From Kribbella jejuensis (lineage in GTDB: Bacteria; Actinomycetota; Actinomycetes; Propionibacteriales; Kribbellaceae), in assembly GCF_006715085.1 (NCBI RefSeq), contig NZ_VFMM01000004.1, positions 186,001 through 250,000 on the forward strand: a stretch of 64,000 nucleotides of DNA, read 5' to 3'. Below are positions 17,365-26,523 of this stretch, piece after piece. A program made the position numbers and the translations under genes. The notes beneath the pieces are model-generated. The model ran no database searches, was not told the origin of the DNA, and was given only the letters and a program-made list of their open reading frames with translations. How positions within the stretch are numbered: the stretch's first letter is position 1; every line of letters begins with the position of its first letter.

Positions 17365-17946
17365 CGTCGAGCGGCGTGCCTTGCGGCGGGCGCGCTGGAT
17401 CAGGCTGCTCACCACGGTGGTCAGGATGACGAGCACGATCGCAGCCAGCACGCCCTGCCACGGCTCGTCGAACAGCGCATAGCCGAGCAGACCGATCGCC
17501 ATGTAGACGGCCGCCCACAGCGACGACGCGGTCAGGTCGACGAGCGCGAACCGCTCCCACCGGTAGCCGGCGAGACCGGCCGCCAGCAGCACCGGGACCC
17601 GGCCGCCCGGGATCAACCGCGATGTGAGCAGTACGCCGATCTCGTGTTCGGCCAGTCGTTCGCGCAATGCGTCGAGCGAGCCGTTGTCGCGTAACCACCC
17701 GACCCGTTTGGCCAGGCGCTCACCACCGAACCGGCAGCCCGCGTACACGATCAGGTCCCCGACGTACGCTCCCGCCGCGCCTGCGATCAGTACGCCGACC
17801 AGCCCGATCGGATTGCTGTGCGACGCGAGCACGGCACCCGCCGATACGGCGGCACCCGTCGGCAACACAGGCAGCACCGCCCCGATCAGGACCGCACCGG
17901 CCAACGCGAACAAGTACCAGACGTCGAACGTGGTGTCCCCACTCAT
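17359..17946 (-). CDS. DedA-family membrane protein
   Basis: 195 aa with 4-5 hydrophobic segments. The DedA/SNARE-associated core shows the GAYVGDLIVYAGCRFGG segment and the Arg/Gly motif SRLIPGGRVPVLLAAGLAGY. DedA proteins support membrane homeostasis; some act as undecaprenyl-phosphate or phospholipid flippases. The start codon is the last part of an 84-bp repeat, which also carries its ribosome-binding site (GAGGA). Confidence 0.88.
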   Translation of the reverse strand: MSGDTTFDVWYLFALAGAVLIGAVLPVLPTGAAVSAGAVLASHSNPIGLVGVLIAGAAGAYVGDLIVYAGCRFGGERLAKRVGWLRDNGSLDALRERLAEHEIGVLLTSRLIPGGRVPVLLAAGLAGYRWERFALVDLTASSLWAAVYMAIGLLGYALFDEPWQGVLAAIVLVILTTVVSSLIQRARRKARRSTS

Positions 17947-18025
17947 CCGCGTCCTCGCTTCGCTCCGGGCGCGGATGAGGCACGAGCGGGCTGCGTTGGA
18001 TTGGTGAACTCGCTTCGCTCGTTCA
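17942..18025 (-). repeat. 84-bp stop-to-start intergenic repeat, copy 1
   Basis: The repeat begins with the TGA of the UlaG-like gene and ends with ATGAG, the start of the DedA gene. It matches the copy at 31024-31107 at 72 of 84 positions with no gaps (hand count). CTCGCTTCGCTC occurs near both ends in the same orientation. Two inverted repeats are present: CTCATCCGCG/CGCGGATGAG (17942-17951 with 17970-17979) and GTGAAC/GTTCAC (18004-18009 with 18021-18026). Confidence 0.85.
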
Positions 18026-18787
18026 CGCAGGCACCTCGAGCGACTGACCGGGGACCAGGACCTCGACCTTCACCGCGGGGTCGGTCTCGGTCATCGCGGT
18101 CTTGAACCTCTCCCCCGGTGGCAGGAACAGCTCCGGCTTGATCCAGTCGCAGCCGATCGGCCAGAACGTCCCGAAATGTACCGGTACCGCGGTCGCCGCG
18201 CCCACCCGCCGCACCGCCTCCGCGGCCCGGACCGGATCGAGGTGCCCGGGACCGAGCGACGGTCCCCAGCCACCGACCGGCACCAGCGCGAGGTCGACCT
18301 GCCCGGCCTCGGCCGCGAGACCGTCGTACAGGTCGGTGTCGCCGGCGAACCAGACACTCGGTGAGCTGTCGATCCGGTAGCCCAGCGCCTGCGCCGAGTA
18401 CGACGACCACGGCAGCCGGCGCCCGTCGTGATGCGCGGTGACGGCGGTGATCTCGACCGACCCGATCTTGATCTGGTTGCCTGGGGCAACCTCGATGCAG
18501 CGGTCCGAGTACAGCGGACCGCTGTCGGCGTGGATCAGCTTCGCCGCACCGCGCGGCACCACCAGCGCGGCGTCCGGCGAGATGAACGGCAGCGACGTCA
18601 GGTGCAGGTGGTCGGCATGCAGATGCGATATCAGCACCGCGTCGCACTCCCCCGCCTCCGGCGCCGGCATCGGGCCGCGGCGGCGCCGCAGGTGTGCGAT
18701 CCGCGACGTCAGCACCGGGTCGGTCAGGAGCCGCGTGCCGTTCGCCTCGATCGTGGTAGTGGCATGCCCCCACCATGTCACTTGCAC
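18023..18787 (-). CDS. UlaG-like metallo-beta-lactamase-fold hydrolase
   Basis: 254 aa. The domain starts at once with WWGHATTTIE. Metal ligands are visible in HLHADH (H-x-H-x-D-H), an Asp in WFAGDTDLY and a His in PVHFGTFWP. This pattern belongs to the UlaG/YtnP-like hydrolase group that includes L-ascorbate-6-phosphate lactonase and NAPE-PLD-like phospholipases. Substrate unknown; the next gene is DedA, so a lipid link is possible but weak. Confidence 0.88.
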   Translation of the reverse strand: MQVTWWGHATTTIEANGTRLLTDPVLTSRIAHLRRRRGPMPAPEAGECDAVLISHLHADHLHLTSLPFISPDAALVVPRGAAKLIHADSGPLYSDRCIEVAPGNQIKIGSVEITAVTAHHDGRRLPWSSYSAQALGYRIDSSPSVWFAGDTDLYDGLAAEAGQVDLALVPVGGWGPSLGPGHLDPVRAAEAVRRVGAATAVPVHFGTFWPIGCDWIKPELFLPPGERFKTAMTETDPAVKVEVLVPGQSLEVPA

Positions 18788-18791
18788 GCTC

Positions 18792-20891
18792 TTACGCCTC
18801 CACCTTCGACTCGGCCGGTTCCGCCTGGTCCTTGCGCTGGCCCAGCTTCTCCAGCCAGCCGACCAGCACGTCGTGGACCGCGTCCGAGCCTACGGGAGCC
18901 TCGTCCAGGACCCAGCGGCTCGGGTGGACGAGCACCGCGTCGGTCTGCCAGCCGCCGATCCCGCCGTGGCAGCCGACCAGCTCCTCGAACGCCGCTACTT
19001 CGTGGGTGTACTCGTCGAGCCGGCTGACCACCACGAGATCGCCGTTGTGCGGCATCTCGGCCTGCCGGAGCATCGAGGCGGCAGCGAACGCGCCGTACCG
19101 CGCGAGTGGGTCCTCGCCCTCCACCCGGCCGGAGCGCAGGACGTGGACCCCGGACGCCCCGATCGCGACCGGTCCCTCGGCGAGCGAGTCGACGACGACG
19201 AACCCGATGCCGGGATGGGTCGCGAGGCCGGGGATGAGCTTCGGGTGCAGGAGTTCGATCTCCTCCAGCGGCACCCGGCCGGGGGTGTTGGCGAGGTAGA
19301 TCAGCGCGAGGTTGCCGGACGCGGTGACGACCATCTGTTCGTCCGCCGCGATCTGTGGCTCGCAGTCCTTCGGCCCGAGCTCGACCTGGCCGGTCTTCAC
19401 ATGGAAGGCCTTGCGGGTGACGGTGCCGGCGACGCTGCGCCGCAACGCGAGCTCGGTGAGGAACGCGTTGACCGGGCCCCAGCCCTCGGACTTGCCGACC
19501 GCCTGCACCGGCTCCTTGGTGGTGTCGACCAGGTCGTCGACCACCTCGCCCAGGGTCCGGCCGTACCGCTGGAGGAACGTCGAACCCTGGCTCTGTCCGT
19601 GGTCGGACAGCACGACGATCTCGTACGAGTGTGGGAGGATGTCGATGATCCGCTGCAGCGCGCCGAGCACCCGGTCCAGGCCCTCGAGCGTCTGCAGCGA
19701 CTCGGCCCGGGTCGGGCCGGCGTGGTGCGCGACCTCGTCGTAGTCCACGAAGTCGCAGTAGATCACCGGAGTCCCCTTCACGAGCTCATCGGTGATCAGC
19801 GAGACGTTCAGGTCGCGGAGCAGGACGTTGGTGATCGCGCGGAGGAAGATGTACCCACCGCCGCGCTTCACCCGCGGGACCAGGCGCCGGACGCGTTGCC
19901 GACGCGCCTGGTGCAGTTCCTTGATCATCTCCGCGACGCACAGGATCAGGCCGCGCGCGGCGCCCTGCGGGCTGGAGAAGAACCGGACGTACCCGTTGCT
20001 GCGGCTGTTCGGCAGGCCCGCCCGGCTGAACACCAGCTCGCACCGGTCCGCGTCGCCGGACCAGTTGTTGCTGATGCTGACGCCGCCGTCCGCCAGCAGG
20101 CCGCGACCGGTGGACATCCGGGCCTCGAGCTCCGCCGCGTCCCGGCCGCGGTTGGTGACCATCACCCGGCCGGTCTCCTTCTCGTACCAGCGGAAGGCCG
20201 GGATGTGCCGCGAGCCGCCGTGCAGGATGCCGGCCTGGCTGGCGGGGGTGGTCGCCGGGACACCGGTGTGCCAGGCCAGCATCGAGTGCTTGCCGTCGCG
20301 GATCCAGCCGCCGAGGTTGGGCAGGTTCCCGGCCAGCACCATCCAGTTCAGCAGCGGCGCCGACAGGCCGTCGATCTGGATCACCAGCATCCCGGTCTTC
20401 GGCGCGGGCTCGATCCGCCGGGCCCGGCGGCGGACGAGCCGCATCACCTCGGCGACGTACGCGTCGTCACTGCCCGCGTACGCGACCCAGCCGACGAACG
20501 CGCTGACCGACGACATCACGATCGAGACCAGCACCGGCGCCTCGACGCCGCCGTGCAGGTCGACACCGGGGTCGACGGTGATGCCGAGGTAGACCACCGC
20601 GAACTGCGACAGCAGGCCGCCGACCAGCACGCCGATCGAACCGATCAGCACCGCGATACCGGCCAGGATCCAGCGCATCAGCACCGAGAACACCGCGAGC
20701 AGCACGACCAGCCGGAAGATCGGCAAGCGGCCGTCGCTGCTGATCTGCGGCAGCAGCCAGAACGTGATGATCAGCGTGATCAGCGACGCGAGCCCGCCGT
20801 ACAGCATGGCTCCCAGACCACGTCCGGTACGGCGGAGATCCAGCCATACCGGACGTCGTCGGCGGGAGATCTGTTCTGGTGGTTTCGCCAT
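18792..20891 (-). CDS. Holin-4-like membrane domain fused to an alkaline-phosphatase-superfamily domain
   Basis: 699 aa. Residues 1-150 hold an Arg-rich start and four helices resembling the phage_holin_4/Mycobact_memb family (GGLASLITLIITFWLLP). From about 165 on is a nucleotide-pyrophosphatase/phosphodiesterase-like domain with metal motifs VIQIDGLS, FVDYDEVAHH and VLSDHGQSQG plus the nucleophile region TPASQAGILHGG. A membrane-anchored phosphodiesterase or phosphoglycerol-type transferase is the likely activity; substrate unknown. Despite the domain name, nothing around it is phage-like. Confidence 0.85.
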   Translation of the reverse strand: MAKPPEQISRRRRPVWLDLRRTGRGLGAMLYGGLASLITLIITFWLLPQISSDGRLPIFRLVVLLAVFSVLMRWILAGIAVLIGSIGVLVGGLLSQFAVVYLGITVDPGVDLHGGVEAPVLVSIVMSSVSAFVGWVAYAGSDDAYVAEVMRLVRRRARRIEPAPKTGMLVIQIDGLSAPLLNWMVLAGNLPNLGGWIRDGKHSMLAWHTGVPATTPASQAGILHGGSRHIPAFRWYEKETGRVMVTNRGRDAAELEARMSTGRGLLADGGVSISNNWSGDADRCELVFSRAGLPNSRSNGYVRFFSSPQGAARGLILCVAEMIKELHQARRQRVRRLVPRVKRGGGYIFLRAITNVLLRDLNVSLITDELVKGTPVIYCDFVDYDEVAHHAGPTRAESLQTLEGLDRVLGALQRIIDILPHSYEIVVLSDHGQSQGSTFLQRYGRTLGEVVDDLVDTTKEPVQAVGKSEGWGPVNAFLTELALRRSVAGTVTRKAFHVKTGQVELGPKDCEPQIAADEQMVVTASGNLALIYLANTPGRVPLEEIELLHPKLIPGLATHPGIGFVVVDSLAEGPVAIGASGVHVLRSGRVEGEDPLARYGAFAAASMLRQAEMPHNGDLVVVSRLDEYTHEVAAFEELVGCHGGIGGWQTDAVLVHPSRWVLDEAPVGSDAVHDVLVGWLEKLGQRKDQAEPAESKVEA

Positions 20892-20909
20892 GCGATAAAC
20901 AGCCTGCTT

Positions 20910-20947
20910 CCCCGTACTGCGCTTTTGTCCAGTACGAGGGTACGGGG
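20910..20947 (-). terminator. Inverted repeat after the GH43 gene
   Basis: CCCCGTAC at 20910-20917 pairs with GTACGGGG at 20940-20947, with a nested GTAC pair inside the 22-nt spacer. It lies 15 bp past the GH43 stop and before the next minus-strand gene. It could end the GH43 transcript or act as an operator. A run of T lies inside the loop, not after the stem. Confidence 0.4.
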
Positions 20948-20961
20948 TCGCGGCGACAGGT

Positions 20962-22260
20962 TTACTGCACTTCGAGGTAGTCGACCTCGGTGTACAGCGT
21001 GCCCTTGGTCAGCCGGATCGTGTTCCACCCCGCGTTCAGCGTCACCGGCACCGCGCTCTGGTGCCAGTTGTCCCACCCGGTCACCGGGTAACGGACCGAG
21101 CCCACGTTGTTGCCATTGACAACGAGACCGTGGCTCGCGGTGGACGCGGACCCGTTGGCGTATCCGACGGACAGGGTGTAACTGCCGGCCACCGGGGCGA
21201 ACACGGTGTTCTGCACCCAGGAGTCGGCGTAGTCGATGTAGGCGACCACCTTCCCCTCCGAGGCGCCGGCCGCGTTCGACCGGACCGAGCAGTGGTTGAG
21301 CGTGCCGCGCTCAGCTTCGTACCGGACCCGGCTGCCGCGGACCACCGGGTAGTCGTTCGCGTACCCGACGTCCGCGACGTACAGGTGCCGGTCGCCGTTC
21401 ACCCAGCCATGCTGAAAGACCTTGCCCCCGACAAAGTCGGCGCCACCGGGGCCGCACACGTGGTTGTCGAACGTCGCGGTCGTCATCAGCGGCCGGTACG
21501 CCGTGGTCCATGGACCGCCGAGGCTCGTCGAGGTGGCGTACGACGTGAGGTAGTTGCAGTCGCTGTACCCGCCACCGGAGAAGTAGAGCACGTACTGCGA
21601 GCCGTGGTGCACCAGGTCGGGCGCCTCGATGATGCCGCTCGACGTCAGCAGTGCGGTGTTGCCACCGGCGAGCGTCCAGCCGTTGTTCGAGGTCTTGGTC
21701 AGCCACAGCGTCGACGGTTGGCTGATCGCGTTGCCGTCGTTCTTCCAGACCAGGTAGCGGGTGCCATCGGTGTCCACGAACGTGTTCGGGTCGATCGCGC
21801 CGCCGAGATCGAGCGGACAGATCAACGGCGCCGTACCGACCGGCTGGAACGGGCCGAGCGGACTGGTCGCGGTGGCGACGCCGATGCACTGCCGGCCGGA
21901 CGCCTTGTGCCACGCGGTGTAGGTCAGGGTGTAGGTGCCGTCCGGGTTCGGGTAGACGTCCGGCGCCCAGGTGCGGCCGGGCTGCGCCCAGGCCGCGGAC
22001 GGGCCGCCTGGCATCGCGTCGCCGCGGATGGTCCACGGGCCGGTGGCGCTCGGCGCGGTCGCGACCGGGACCGTACCGCGGCTGCCGTTGGTGGCGTACG
22101 CGTACCAGGTGCCGTTCTGCTGGAAGACGTCCGGATCGGGAAAGTTCTCGGCGATGATCTCGGTCGGGAAGACAGCTCCGGCCGGGGCCGCCTGGACGGC
22201 CGGTGCGAGGAAGGTGGAGAGGCTGAAGACGGCCAGCGCGGCCGCCAGAAGTCGTCTCAT
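20962..22260 (-). CDS. Secreted GH43-type glycosidase with C-terminal CBM
   Basis: 432 aa. Signal peptide to about residue 24 (AAPAVQA|A region). A five-bladed GH43-type domain fills about 30-300, with the expected acidic residues in ENFPDPDVF (base), AIDPNTFVD (pKa modulator) and GIIEAPDLV (acid). The rest (about 310-432) is a CBM6/35-like beta-sandwich (YEAERGTLN ... NTIRLTKGT). Probable substrates are arabinan or arabinoxylan side chains. Divergent from the PBP4 gene across 146 bp with no clear promoter consensus. Confidence 0.88.
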   Translation of the reverse strand: MRRLLAAALAVFSLSTFLAPAVQAAPAGAVFPTEIIAENFPDPDVFQQNGTWYAYATNGSRGTVPVATAPSATGPWTIRGDAMPGGPSAAWAQPGRTWAPDVYPNPDGTYTLTYTAWHKASGRQCIGVATATSPLGPFQPVGTAPLICPLDLGGAIDPNTFVDTDGTRYLVWKNDGNAISQPSTLWLTKTSNNGWTLAGGNTALLTSSGIIEAPDLVHHGSQYVLYFSGGGYSDCNYLTSYATSTSLGGPWTTAYRPLMTTATFDNHVCGPGGADFVGGKVFQHGWVNGDRHLYVADVGYANDYPVVRGSRVRYEAERGTLNHCSVRSNAAGASEGKVVAYIDYADSWVQNTVFAPVAGSYTLSVGYANGSASTASHGLVVNGNNVGSVRYPVTGWDNWHQSAVPVTLNAGWNTIRLTKGTLYTEVDYLEVQ

Positions 22261-22406
22261 GGGTGACTCCTCAGGTGGGGCGGATACCTGTGACTCAACT
22301 TTTACATCGATTCACCTGAAACGCGAGGCCTCAATCACTGGACCCGGGGGAATCGGGGGTGTTGACTCCCGCTAGTTGTTTTCCGCCTGGATCAAGGGAG
22401 TGTCTC

Positions 22407-23978
22407 GTGAGTCATTTACCGAGAGTGTCGGGACGCGGGGTGATCGCTGCGGTCGCAGCGGTCGCGGCGGTGGCCGGCGGTTTCGTTGGGCAGTCGGCCG
22501 CGGCGCCTACGGCAGTACAAGAGACGGCCCTGCAGCAACGGTTGGACAGTTTGCTGAACGACAGCCGGTACGACGGTTCGCAGGTAGCGCTCGTGGTGCG
22601 CGACGCGACCACCGGCGAGACGCTGTACGACCGGAACGGCGCCGAGCGGCTGCTGCCCGCGTCGAACACCAAACTGTTCACGTCGACGGCCGCGATGCAC
22701 ACGCTCGGCCCGTCGTACCGCTTCCACACCGACGTGCTCGCCACCGCACCCGTCCGCGGTGGACAGCTGCACGGTGACCTCTACCTGAAGGGGTACGGCG
22801 ACCCGACCGCGCTCGAGTCCGACTACGCCGGCCTGGCGAAGCAGCTCAAGGCGGCCGGTGTCCGCCGGATCACCGGCAACCTGATCGCCGACGACACGTA
22901 CTTCGACCACATCCGGCTCGGCGACAGCTGGGCCTGGGACGACGAGCCGTACTACTACAACGCCCAGATCTCCGCGCTGACACTGGCGCCGAACACCGAC
23001 TACGACTCCGGTACGGCGATCGTCGAGACCCGTCCGGGTGCGGCCGCGGGCGCTCCGGTGCAGCTCGACCTGGTGCCCGCGAACGGCGTACTCAAGCTGG
23101 TCAACACCGCGACCACCGGCGCGGCCGGCTCCGCGAACACGATCAGCGTCGACCGCGACCACGGCACGAACGTGGTCCGGATCACCGGGTCGATGCCGCT
23201 CGGGTCCGCGGTCGAGCAGGACTGGGTGACGGTCTGGGAGCCCGAACTGTACGCCGCCGACGTGTTCCGCCGGCAGCTGGCCGCGCAGGGCATCACGGTC
23301 AGCGGCACGATCAAGAACGCGGCCACCCCGGCCGGCGCCGGGCGGCTGGCCCGGGACGAGTCGATGACGGTCGGCGAGCTGATGACACCGTTCCTCAAGC
23401 TCTCGAACAACATGCACGCCGAGACACTGGTGAAGGCGATGGGCGCGGTCGCCGAGGCGGACGGCAGCTGGTCCTCCGGGCTCGACGTCGTGACCAACTA
23501 CGCGAAGACCCTCGGCGTCGACACCAGCCGGATCCGGCTGTCCGACGGCTCCGGCCTGTCCCGCAAGGTCAACGTCACCGCGGACTCGGTCACCGACGTA
23601 CTGATCGGCGCCCAGAAGGAGCCGTGGTGGAAGCAGTGGTACGACGCGCTGCCGATCGCGGGCAACCCGGCACGGTTCGTCGGCGGGACGCTGCGCAGCC
23701 GGATGCAGAACACACCGGCGGCCAACAACCTGCACGGCAAGACCGGGTCGCTCACCGGCGTCACCGCGCTGTCCGGGTACGTCACGAACAAGGACGGACG
23801 GAAGCTTGTCTTCTCGATGATCAGCAACAACTACCTGAGCAGCCCTCGCTCGATCGAGGACGCGGTCGGCGTCACCCTCGCCTCGTGGTCCGACCAGGCT
23901 CCGCCGCCTGCCGCAGTCGTCGCGCCGTTCAAGGCCGCTACGCCGACGTGTGAATCGGAGTGGGACAAGGCCTGTTAA
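22407..23978 (+). CDS. dacB: D-alanyl-D-alanine carboxypeptidase, PBP4/DacB type (S13)
   Basis: 523 aa. Signal peptide to about residue 33 (GQSAAA). Penicillin-binding motifs in order: SNTK (S-x-x-K) in LLPASNTKLFTS, SNN in LKLSNNMHAE, and KTG in LHGKTGSLTG. The large domain inserted between the first two motifs marks class C PBP4 proteins. It trims or cleaves peptidoglycan peptides outside the membrane. GTG at 22407 is chosen because AAGGGAG ends 6 nt upstream. Confidence 0.94.
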   Translation: MSHLPRVSGRGVIAAVAAVAAVAGGFVGQSAAAPTAVQETALQQRLDSLLNDSRYDGSQVALVVRDATTGETLYDRNGAERLLPASNTKLFTSTAAMHTLGPSYRFHTDVLATAPVRGGQLHGDLYLKGYGDPTALESDYAGLAKQLKAAGVRRITGNLIADDTYFDHIRLGDSWAWDDEPYYYNAQISALTLAPNTDYDSGTAIVETRPGAAAGAPVQLDLVPANGVLKLVNTATTGAAGSANTISVDRDHGTNVVRITGSMPLGSAVEQDWVTVWEPELYAADVFRRQLAAQGITVSGTIKNAATPAGAGRLARDESMTVGELMTPFLKLSNNMHAETLVKAMGAVAEADGSWSSGLDVVTNYAKTLGVDTSRIRLSDGSGLSRKVNVTADSVTDVLIGAQKEPWWKQWYDALPIAGNPARFVGGTLRSRMQNTPAANNLHGKTGSLTGVTALSGYVTNKDGRKLVFSMISNNYLSSPRSIEDAVGVTLASWSDQAPPPAAVVAPFKAATPTCESEWDKAC

Positions 23979-24017
23979 TGACGTGACAGTACGGCGGTCG
24001 TTCCGCACCATGTGGGG

Positions 24018-24968
24018 ATGACCGCCGTACTGCCCGAGGGCTACACCGTCCGGTCGCCCACGAAGGAGGACGCGCAGGCGGTCCTCGATCTGGTCGCCGC
24101 CTACAACACCCCGCTGATCGGGAACGCCGACTTCACGCTCGAAGACGCCGAGGACCAGCTCACCGAGCCGGGGTTCGACCCGGAGCGGGACGGCCGGCTG
24201 GTGTTCGACGGCGACCGGCTGGTCGGCTTCGGCGCGATCTACGGCAAGGGCGACCACCGGCAGGTCGACCTCGACATCGTGTCGCTCGACCCGGTCGTCG
24301 AACAGTGGCTGCTCGAGCAGGCCGTCGACCGGGCCCGCGAGTTCGGCCGCGAGTACGGACACGTCTCGGTGCAGGCCGACATCGTCGCGTACCGGGCCGA
24401 TGCCGAGCGCCGCGAACGCCTGGCCGGCTGGGGATTCGGGCCCGGTACGACGTTCCACCGGATGCGGATCGACCACGACGGGCCGGTGCCGGCACCGGAG
24501 GTTCCGCCCGGCGTCACGGTCCGCCGCGGTGCGCCCGACGAGGACAGCCGACGCGCCGCGCACGCCGTACTGAACGAAAGCTTCGAAGGGCAGTTCGGGT
24601 TCTCGCCGCGGACGTTCGAGGAATGGCACGCCGCTCAGGAGAACCATTCGGCCTTCGACTGGTCGCAGCTGACGTTGCTGGAACTCGACGGTGACGTCGT
24701 CGCGCTGCGGTCGTGTACGAACCAGTTCGTCGAGGACGAGAACTGCGGCTACATCGGCCGGCTCGGCGTGCTGGAGAAGGCGCGCGGGAAAGGGCTCGCC
24801 AAGTTCCTGCTGCGGGATCAGTTCGCCGTGGATGCGGCTGCCGGACGAGCCGGGACGATCCTGCACGTCGACACGAACAACCCGACGCCGGCGCTCGGCG
24901 TCTACCTGTCCGTCGGGATGCAGGCGGTGCTGGTGATGGAGGTCTGGCGGCGCGAGGTGACCGTGTGA
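24018..24968 (+). CDS. Double-domain GNAT acetyltransferase, first of a tandem pair
   Basis: 316 aa with two GNAT-like halves. The first (about 8-150) lacks a clear acetyl-CoA loop. The second (about 165-316) has RLGVLEKARGKGLAKFLL, containing the R/Q-x-x-G-x-G/A loop, then ILHVDTNNPTPA and a C-terminal YLSVGM strand. Layout resembles MshD-like double-GNAT proteins, but the substrate is unknown. GTGA overlap with its paralogue. Confidence 0.85.
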   Translation: MTAVLPEGYTVRSPTKEDAQAVLDLVAAYNTPLIGNADFTLEDAEDQLTEPGFDPERDGRLVFDGDRLVGFGAIYGKGDHRQVDLDIVSLDPVVEQWLLEQAVDRAREFGREYGHVSVQADIVAYRADAERRERLAGWGFGPGTTFHRMRIDHDGPVPAPEVPPGVTVRRGAPDEDSRRAAHAVLNESFEGQFGFSPRTFEEWHAAQENHSAFDWSQLTLLELDGDVVALRSCTNQFVEDENCGYIGRLGVLEKARGKGLAKFLLRDQFAVDAAAGRAGTILHVDTNNPTPALGVYLSVGMQAVLVMEVWRREVTV

Positions 24969-25888
24969 GCCTGCCGGACGGCTACACCTGGCGGCCGATG
25001 CGGCTCTCGGATGCCGCGCTCATCGCCGAACGCTCCGCCGACTACACGTCGGCACTGCTCGGGTTCGCCAAGCACAGTCCGGAGGACGTCGCGAACTATC
25101 TGCGCGATCCCGGCACGAACCTGGAGACCGACGGCTGGGTGGTCCTCGGGCCCGACGGCTTCGTCGGCTCGGCGACCGCGGTCCCGGTCACCGGCGGGTC
25201 GCACGTGAACGTCGACATCCTGAGTTCGGATCCCGTCGTACTCGACTGGTTGCTCGAGCAAGCGGAAGGGCGCGGCGGTGAGGGTGCCGTGATGCGGGTC
25301 GGCGCCATCCGTCAGGACGAGCTCCTGCCGGGCGTCCTGATGGCGCGTGGGTATGTGATCGGTACGGCGGTGCATCGGATGCGGATCGACTTCGACGGGC
25401 CGGTGGCGCGGCCGTTCGAGCCGGACGGGGTCGTCGTCCGGCGGGGTGCTCCGGACGAGGCGAGCCGGCGGGCGGCGCACGGCGTACTGATGGAGGCGTT
25501 CGCGGAGCAGCCCGGGACGTTGCCGCGGCCGTACGACGAGTGGGTGGCGTCGCGGGAGAGCCGCTCGACGTTCGACTGGTCGCAGGTGACGATCGTGGAA
25601 CTCGACGGCCGGGCGGTCGGGATGACCGAGTGCAACGACAACTTCGTCAGCACCGACAATTGCGGGTACGTCGGCCGGCTGGCCGTCGTACCCTCGGCCC
25701 GCGGGCGCGGACTGGCGAAGTACCTGCTGCGGAACGCGTTCGCGGTCGACTCCGCGGCCGGGCGGAGTGGCACGATCCTGCACGTGGACACGAACAACCC
25801 GACACCCGCGGTCGCGCTCTACACCGGCGTCGGCATGCGCCCCGACCTGATCAGCGACATCTGGCAGCGAACGATCCGGCCGGCCTGA
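24965..25888 (+). CDS. Double-domain GNAT acetyltransferase, second of a tandem pair
   Basis: 307 aa. Same architecture as the upstream gene, with shared landmarks HRMRIDFDGPV, VRRGAPDEASRRAAH, STFDWSQ and GTILHVDTNNPTPA. The acetyl-CoA loop is RLAVVPSARGRGLAKYLL. The pair clearly arose by tandem duplication and has diverged most in the N-terminal halves. The 3' end overlaps the convergent membrane protein gene by 38 bp. Confidence 0.85.
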   Translation: MSLPDGYTWRPMRLSDAALIAERSADYTSALLGFAKHSPEDVANYLRDPGTNLETDGWVVLGPDGFVGSATAVPVTGGSHVNVDILSSDPVVLDWLLEQAEGRGGEGAVMRVGAIRQDELLPGVLMARGYVIGTAVHRMRIDFDGPVARPFEPDGVVVRRGAPDEASRRAAHGVLMEAFAEQPGTLPRPYDEWVASRESRSTFDWSQVTIVELDGRAVGMTECNDNFVSTDNCGYVGRLAVVPSARGRGLAKYLLRNAFAVDSAAGRSGTILHVDTNNPTPAVALYTGVGMRPDLISDIWQRTIRPA

Positions 25889-26483
25889 GGCAGTCGCGGC
25901 CCTTCAGTACGACGTGCTCCCCGGTCGTACCGGCGTACACCGTGCGGTTGCCGAGCGGTGCCCCGAGGTCCAGCCGGAGCATGGTCGGCGCCGGGCCGCG
26001 ATTGGCGCACTGATGACCCTCGTTCTGGTCCGGGGCGATGCCGTACCGATACGCCGCGATCCGGACCGACCCCCCGTCCTGGGAGAGGATCCGGACGATC
26101 GTGTTCGGCAGGCACGGCTCGATCGCGACGTCGTCCGGCTCGACACGGACGGTCAGCACCGTGAGGTGGTTCGGGTCCAGCTGTGCCGACGTCACCGCAA
26201 TCTCGCCGCGGAGCAGGATGACGGTCGATCCGAGCTTGTACCGCGACGGCGCCGGCCCGTCGACCGCGTAGGACGGCTGCCGGAATCCGATCGTCGGCTC
26301 CGGGTCGGCCTGGCGATAGGTCGGCCGGGCGGCGAACGCGATCCCGATCAGCACGGCGGCGACCGCGACGGCCGCGGCCGTGACGACATACGGTCGCCGG
26401 CGCCGCTCGCGGTCCTCGACCCGGGGTGCGTCGTCGTCCGTCAGCGTGTCGCCGTACTCGACGACCGTGCTCTCGTCCCGCAC
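25851..26483 (-). CDS. Single-pass membrane protein, unknown
   Basis: 210 aa. An acidic, Arg-ending cytoplasmic segment (1-31) precedes one helix (about 32-50) and an extracytoplasmic domain of about 155 residues with four Cys that could form two disulfides. I recognise no family. Start GTG at 26483, divergent from the HTH regulator with 76 bp between. Confidence 0.65.
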   Translation of the reverse strand: MRDESTVVEYGDTLTDDDAPRVEDRERRRRPYVVTAAAVAVAAVLIGIAFAARPTYRQADPEPTIGFRQPSYAVDGPAPSRYKLGSTVILLRGEIAVTSAQLDPNHLTVLTVRVEPDDVAIEPCLPNTIVRILSQDGGSVRIAAYRYGIAPDQNEGHQCANRGPAPTMLRLDLGAPLGNRTVYAGTTGEHVVLKGRDCLRPAGSFAARCR

Positions 26484-26523
26484 GTGATTCAGTCTCGCCC
26501 CGCGCCCGGAGTCGCGACAGGGC

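Noticed and set aside
17947..18104. C-terminal extension or small protein read through the 84-bp repeat (ending in ...ASSAPGAKRGR)
   Set aside because: Both repeats are open in one further frame, but the upstream genes end with a stop at the repeat edge and in a different frame.
18792..20891. Prophage holin
   Set aside because: No other phage genes nearby; the holin-like part is fused to a catalytic domain.
22361..22400. Promoter of dacB from TTGACT at 22361
   Set aside because: No AT-rich -10 lies 16-19 bp downstream.
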